DNA of 64,000 nt from assembly GCA_034509735.1 (NCBI GenBank), contig JACGWO010000010.1:6585193-6649192 (forward strand), read 5' to 3'. The translations under genes and the position numbers were made by a program. The DNA is from Sesamum alatum (lineage: Eukaryota; Streptophyta; Magnoliopsida; Lamiales; Pedaliaceae). Under the pieces are notes generated by a model. That model had not been told where the DNA came from. It did no database searches and saw nothing but the letters and a program-made list of their open reading frames with translations. Shown here piece after piece: positions 58,898-64,000 of the stretch; the first letter of the stretch is position 1, and each line of letters begins with the position of its first letter.

Positions 58898-59163
58898 GGG
58901 ATTAATGCAAGCAACCCCTGTGATATTGCAAATGAGCAAATTACCCCCCTATGAAAAATAAAATAGCAATTTACCTCCATGTATTTTTTGAAATGAATCA
59001 ATTTACCTCCCCGTGTTTTTTAAAATGGAGCAATTTACCTCCCTGTCGATGAAGGTAAATTGTACTATTTTAGATAACACAAGAGGTAAATTGCTAATTT
59101 TTATTCATAGAGGGGTAATTTGCTGATTTATAGTATCACGAGGAGATAAATTGCATTAAACCC
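58898..59163. mobile_element. Mutator-like MITE, family D, copy 2
   Basis: Starts GGGATTAATGCAAGCAACCC and ends AGATAAATTGCATTAAACCC, with the same alternating AATTTACCTCCC / GAGGTAAATTGC interior as 28504-28763. The flanks do not give a TSD, so one side may have been deleted along with the right end of the host MITE. Confidence 0.65.
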
Positions 59164-59319
59164 TATTATATTCATATATTAATGACTCATAAATTAAATT
59201 TAAAGTATTACCGTGGACGTGGGGTGGTGCAAAACTTGCTCAATGTGCCCTACAAAAAAACAACACACACAAATAGTCGTGACAATTCGTAGAAATTATC
59301 ATCGCGAAATAAATTAGAA

Positions 59320-59800
59320 CTAGAAATTGTGGCACGCAGTACTTGCGTGCATAATTTTAATAAAATTTTTATTTTATTGAATCTCATAACTTATTTCAGC
59401 ATTTTAAAATTTATCATTGCTTTACGACTTCACATATAAAAACTGTTTGATATTTTTTTCTAATGCATTAATTATCAATACAATATTGTATTCAAATTAA
59501 ATTAAAAATTGAAACTTTTATCGAATATTAGTTATATTGACAATGACCATTATAATTACATACAATACAAATACTAATATGTTAGTTTTACTTCAATTAA
59601 TAATAAACTTAAACAAAATGGGTGTAAATTTAATTTTTGAGTACATAAAATTAATTGCATGGAATTAATTTTCCAAAAGAACTTAATTGAATAGAGTTGG
59701 GAAGTTGAAGGACATTTTTGGTATTATAATAATTTGGTATAGTGGTCTAGAAACTTCAACTTTATATTTATAAAATCCCTTCTCTTTATAATAGTATAGA
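59320..59800 (-). mobile_element. non-autonomous Helitron
   Basis: A 481-bp element on the - strand. Its 5' end is TCTATACTATTATAAAGAG (complement of 59782-59800), the typical plant Helitron start. Its 3' end is a GCACGCA..TGCGTGC hairpin (59332-59338 and 59344-59350) followed by 8 nt and CTAG (complement of 59320-59323). The flanking host bases on the - strand are A and T, with no duplication, as Helitrons insert between A and T. Removing it restores a tandem-array unit. It has no Rep/helicase coding, so it is non-autonomous. Confidence 0.92.
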
Positions 59801-60030
59801 TAAACTTCAATTATTCAGATACACTATTCAAATAAAGCTATAGAATTATAATTACATATGATATAATTTTTTTATCATATTATATTCATAATTAATGACT
59901 TAAAAATTAGATTTAAAATATTTGGATGGGCATGGGATAATGCAAAACTTGCTCAATGTGCCCTCTACAATATACAAAAGAATCAAAGATAGTGATGTCG
60001 CAAGTAATTATCACCGCAAGATTTACGCCC

Positions 60031-60900
60031 CTAGATTAGAATTGCACACCTGATGTCGATAATCACTTATTTGAGCGGTGAGGTTGGGATCCCATATTTA
60101 AGAGGTCGTGTGTTTGAATATTATGAATATAGAGAGTTGTTTAATTTATAAAATTATATTTATATTATTTCTTTGATTGCTTTAGTATTGATACTATTAA
60201 ATTTAAAAATACTATATTTTTAAATTAATAGTTCATCGCTTATTATTTATAAGAGACCGCACTGCACAACTGTTGTAAAAAAGATTAGAATTGCACACCA
60301 AGTAACCGGAGACAACATCCTCTCTCACTCTCATCATTTCTCTCTCTAAAATCCAAACCGAACAGGAGTAATTAAATGGAGAAAAGTTAAAAAAGGCAAA
60401 ACTCCTCTCCTTTTCTGCCTCTAAGAAACTACTTCAACTTCTCCTCCGCTTCTTCGTCTTCTTCTCTCTAAAGTCTTCGTCGTTTGGATTGCAAGAATTT
60501 TTGGGTACTGTATATATAGATATGTATGTAGACGCATATAAACCACAGGTAGATTAGCTGACGGAGACGTGAGGAGAAGGGAATGCCCTTGAGCCGATTT
60601 TGAATTTCTTGCGAGCAAGCAACCCACTTTGAAGCAGTCAGTGAGCCTACTCTTCCACTTCGTTCTTCTTTGGTGTATGTGTCTATCGCTGTTCATCGAC
60701 TTGTATGATTTTAGGGCCAGATATTTTGTTTTCTGTGGTGGGTTTTGATATTGTTTAATGGTTCGATGCCCTGCGTGTTTTCTTTTGCTTGATTTAGCTT
60801 AAATTTGGTGTGGAGTGCCGTTTGGAATTCTGGGTTTTTGGTGGGATTGGAGTTGCTTTGTGTTTTTCTGGCAAATTGAGCGTTTGGGTTGTAAGAATCT
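60031..60900 (+). promoter_or_regulatory. ATG13 upstream region and probable 5' leader
   Basis: A pyrimidine-rich stretch at 60312-60480 (TCTCTCACTCTCATCATTTC) looks like a plant 5' leader. A TATATATAG-type sequence at about 60511 is also present but lies downstream of it, so the start of transcription is unclear. A possible leader intron runs from a GTGTATG near 60671 to TTGTAAG just before the start codon near 60895. Assignments are by motif only. Confidence 0.35.
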
Positions 60901-62563
60901 ATGGCGTCTTCTCATGGGAACACTCATTCAGAACCTGCGAAAATGGAACAGATAATTACAGAATTTTTTGCGAAAAGCCTTCACATAATACTGGAATCGC
61001 GGTCCCCCTATGTTTCGTCGCGTAATAATTACAGTGGCGAGCAAGTTTTATCCTCCCCATCCCCGTCCTCGTCCTCGTCGCCTTCCTCCTCAAGTTTTAA
61101 GCCAAGGGACAAGTGGTTTAACCTAGCGCTTAGGGAGTGTCCTGCTGCCTTAGAAAACATTGACTTTTGGCGGCAGAGTAATCTTGAGCCCATGATAGTT
61201 GATGTCATTTTACTGCAGAGGCCGAATGATTGGGACCCGTCGAGTTTCTCTCCTAAAAGAGGACTTTCACGGAATCCATCCGGGAAAGAGCGTTATTATT
61301 ATGGTTCAGATAATGATGAATGTGGGTGTGAGGCGAAGAGTGAAAAGATCATTGAGAGGTGGGTTTTGCAGTATGAGAGTAAGAAGAGTGGTGGAAATGG
61401 GGGTGGTTCATCTGGGAGTAAGAGGTTGAGTTCTACAAGCTCACATGCATTGTACAAGAAATCGATACTATTATTAAGGTCCTTGTATGCGACAGTTAGG
61501 CTTTTGCCTGCTTATAAGTTATTCCGTGATCTCATTTCGTCCGCCCAAATTCGGTTGTATAATCTTGGCCACCGGGTTTCATCTTTTGTTGAACCGTTCA
61601 CTCATAGAGAAGAGGCAGATATGCAGCGATTCGTATTTACTCCAGTTGACACTTCTTGTGGTAGGCTTTGCCTCACAGTCTTGTATCGTTCATCAGTATT
61701 GGATGTGAGTTCTGAGCCTTCAACCCCTATATCACCACAAATCATTCCAGAATATGTGGGTAGTCCCATGGCAGAACCACTGAAAAGGTTCCCGTCTGTT
61801 CCTGTATCACAAAGCTCCCCATCTTCATCTCCATTTGGTAGGCGTCACAGTTGGAGTTATGACTTGTATAGAGCATCACCACCTTCAGCAAATCCGTCGC
61901 CTTCACCCACATATTCAGAATCTCATGCCTCATTGTCAAAACAGCGTTCCCACCGTCTTCCTCCAGCAGGTTTACCTCGTCATTTACATGATGAAACACC
62001 TGCAGCTCATATGAAAAATCCAAGTTATGATGAGTATTTGCCTTCCCCTATGTTTTCACCATCTCCATCTCCATCGCCGCCACCACCCTCCTATGTTCCT
62101 GGTGGTAATATAACTAAGGCTCTTTTACGGTCTGAAAGTGCTCCTGTTAGCATACCAGCATCTAGGCTTTCTAGCATGCCTTCACTGCCAAACAACCAAC
62201 TGATGATTCCTTCACCTCCGATGAAAGGTACTCGCCTAACTGTTTCTAAGCATGCTGCACATCCGGGACTTCATCAAACGAGCTCAACAGTTGACAAGGT
62301 ATACATTTGAATCAAGTGTATGTAATATCTTTTGGCAGCCTGATGAGTATTTTAGTTAGTAGTGCTTGTCTGCTGCAGTTGTTCTCTTTCAGCAAGGATG
62401 AGCCAGGAAAGATGCTCGGTGTGAAACCATCAACGAACAGCTCGCCATCAAAATCTTTTTCTAGAAGCTCAAGTAGGTTATCATTTCAGGATGATTATGA
62501 TGATTCTGAGTTTTCTGGACCATTTATTGTAGATGAGGACGAGATGGTAGATCCAGGTTCCAG
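60901..62563 (+). CDS. ATG13: autophagy-related protein 13 (ATG13), 5' part of gene, two exons
   Basis: ATG13 is the regulatory partner of the ATG1 kinase. Together they start autophagosome formation in the cytosol under nutrient stress, controlled through TOR phosphorylation. Exon 1 (60901-62298, 466 codons) begins MASSHGNTHSEPAKMEQIIT. The ATG13 HORMA-type domain (PF10033) spans about residues 15-260 with ITEFFAKSLHIILESRSPYV, RDKWFNLALRECPAALENID, LEPMIVDVILLQR, KSILLLRSLYATVRLLPAYK and RFVFTPVDTSCGRLCLTVLY. After it comes a Ser/Pro-rich, probably disordered region typical of plant ATG13. Intron 1 (62299-62378, GT..AG) has an in-frame stop. Exon 2 (62379-62563) keeps phase: LFSFSKDEPGKMLGVKPSTN, then DDYDDSEFSGPFIVDEDEMV and DPGS, ending at a GTAATC donor. 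Later exons were not recognised before 64000, so the gene is incomplete here. The start was chosen because it is the first in-frame ATG before the conserved domain. Confidence 0.93.
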
Positions 62564-64000
62564 GTAATCATGCAACCTGCTTTAATGGACGTTGGCATTC
62601 CTAAGTCTACAAATACTTGGTTACTATTGTCTGTTGTCCTGTGTTTGTAGTCTTTGAATTATGGTAATTAGCCTACTCTATAGGTTATATGATTTTTTTT
62701 TTGAGGTGGAGAAAGCATGTTGGTCTTTGAGAATTAATATAATTATGACTGAAATTGATGTTCTCATCAAACAGGAAAACTGAATAAGTAAGTGTGCCTT
62801 GGAAAAGGCATATGGATAGAATATATGAAAATACTTCAACTCTTTGATTAGGAGGGCAGAACGTCAAGCTTAGTAGTAGTATGCCCTATTGGTGTCCTTT
62901 CACATACATTTCGCCAAATTTCACTAGCTGTCCTCAAATAGACTGGTAATGAAGGGTTCTTGGAGAACTTATAATATCCGTTTGAACAGAGTTGGTTGAT
63001 GAATTATGTATTAGATCTTGTGGGTTTATGTCTATTGCTATCAGAAAGGCTCTATAAATCATCATCTAAGGAGTTTATATGTTGAAAGGAGTATAGAAAG
63101 TTGTGAGGTTTTATTAACTTGGATATTTAGCAGATGCATAAACAACAAACGTTACCATCTATGCATTTGACCTTGCAAGTTTCTGCTGCAATTCTACATG
63201 GTTTTATTCAAGTCTGGAGTTAAACATTGTTCAACTGGTATTAGCGGCAATATGACGAGTACTGTACAATCTTGGATATTTAGAGGCAAATTCATAGTTT
63301 TTGGGCATCAGAATGAATAAGCCTGCTGTATGCATGGCAATAATCATAGAATACGCTTAATCGGACTGCTAAATCTGGAGGGACTAGAGATCTAGTTTAC
63401 GTTCATTCGAAAAGACATTTCCTTTTATTTTTCTTTTTTGTTTTGGCAGATTATGTGTGTTCTTTTCTTGATTTTATCTTGATTTTAAAATTAAAATGTA
63501 TCTTGATAGATTCACGGTGGGTATGCAAAAAGTTTATGCATAAACTGCTAGAAGATGCGGATGATAATATACTAACACATATTTCATCCAAAGTTAAACA
63601 AATGGCTTCTAGAAGGCAGGTCACTAAACAATGGCTTCTAAATTTACGATGGAATGTTAAAAAGATTATGATTACACGTGAGACAAAAAGATTCTCTTTC
63701 AGCATGACGTTGTATAGGCTCAAGTATTAGTAAGTACCATTGTGGCATTTGAAACCTACATCATAAATAGATATATTTTTTAATTCTACATTCTGTAATT
63801 TATGAATTAATAAAATGGTAAGAAAGATGGTCTAATACACATGATCTATAAAATTGTTTGTGCTGCTAATATGACTAGGGAGAACCGAGAATCTGTGATT
63901 TAAATTTTGAGTTACCAATCTCACATGAATATATTAGTTTCAAATGTCACAACAATAGTTTAACCTAGTGTAAATCCATTTGGTTATAATATTATGACTA
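62564..64000 (+). other. ATG13 intron 2 or beyond, no exon recognised
   Basis: No sequence resembling the C-terminal part of plant ATG13 is visible. A 95-codon frame at 63443-63730 starts with TTG, not ATG, and matches nothing I know. Most likely this is a long intron with the remaining exons beyond the window, though the gene could also be truncated. Confidence 0.45.

Larger units (their letters stand above)
57481..59163. mobile_element. composite: family-C MITE carrying two further insertions
   Basis: The left end GGGTAAATTACGGTGGCAAT and family-C interior (AGATCAAAATACACAAATAC) stop at 57542. The rest of the family-C sequence (AAAATTATAGCTACACCCCC, ACACTAACACCCC, CCTAACCTCAGAGGG) resumes at 58721. 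It then runs into the family-D element at 58898. The whole block separates two halves of one tandem-array unit (ATTATTCTTTTATTATA / TATTATATTCATATATTAAT), confirming that it is an insertion. Confidence 0.75.
55321..60030. repeat. tandem array of about 210-255-bp repeats, broken by insertions
   Basis: At least five units, one or two of them partial, can be followed by the landmarks GATGCAAAACTTGCTCAA, ACAATAGACAAAAGAATCAC, ATAAATTATAATAAATTTCA, CTATTCAAGTGAAGCTGTAG and TTAATGACTCATAAATTAGA. The GATGCAAAAC landmark (or its variant) lies at 56845, 57080, 57333, about 59226 and about 59939. After removing inserted elements, unit lengths are 235, 253, 210 and 232 bp. Insertions are at 55462-55874, 55879-56817, 57481-59163 (itself composite) and 59320-59800. 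The array ends about 0.9 kb before the ATG13 start codon. Confidence 0.85.

Noticed and set aside
60810..61025. Frame overlapping the ATG13 start, possible regulatory upstream ORF
   Set aside because: It begins with GTG, not ATG, so there is no good reason to expect initiation; it is a shadow of the ATG13 exon.
63443..63730. 95-codon frame downstream of ATG13 exon 2
   Set aside because: It lacks an ATG start and resembles neither ATG13 nor any domain I know.

Overview
This window is nuclear DNA from a flowering plant, most likely a eudicot. It is AT-rich and contains spliceosomal introns, plant-type transposable elements (hAT, CACTA, Mutator-like, PIF/Harbinger, Helitron, a plant LINE with a C-terminal RNase H domain, and an LTR with an initiator-Met-tRNA primer site) and one conserved plant gene. 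I saw no bacterial operons, CRISPR arrays, rRNA or tRNA genes. The only gene that looks functional is at the right edge: the first two coding exons of ATG13, an autophagy-initiation gene on the + strand from 60901. It runs out of the window.

Layout. 1-5312: gag-like remnants of a 'putative gypsy type' retroelement on the - strand. A 2.0-kb segment of it is tandemly duplicated, and each copy carries a GC-rich minisatellite of about 42 bp. 5313-13451: AT-rich DNA with small CACTA-like and Mutator-like MITEs, several with exact target-site duplications (TSDs). 13452-16138: a decayed hAT transposon with transposase remnants. 16139-20811: more MITEs, including an hAT MITE nested in a CACTA MITE. 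20812-25799: one LTR, a primer-binding site and a non-coding internal region with no 3' LTR found. 28504-34803: Mutator-like elements, some with a GC-rich core, one with a transposase fragment and a second element nested inside it. 35138-41537: a nearly complete LINE on the - strand with poly(A) tail and TSD. 42504-49371: a MULE transposase pseudogene split by a PIF/Harbinger element that carries both a transposase and a Myb/SANT-like gene, with a zf-GRF fragment alongside. 51877-54895: second copies of two hAT families. 55321-60030: a tandem repeat of 210-255 bp broken up by at least six insertions. 60031-64000: the ATG13 upstream region and the 5' part of the gene.

The elements can be ordered in time by nesting. 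The hAT MITE at 17437 is younger than its CACTA host. The element at 32137 is younger than the MULE at 31867. The Harbinger at 44044 is younger than its MULE host. In the 55-60 kb array every inserted element is younger than the repeats. Mutator-like families in the window share related ends of the GGGTAAATTRCA type, which suggests mobilisation by a common or related transposase source. I did not find a previously undescribed functional system. The notable content is repeat architecture. All boundaries were read by eye from TSDs and inverted repeats, without alignments.
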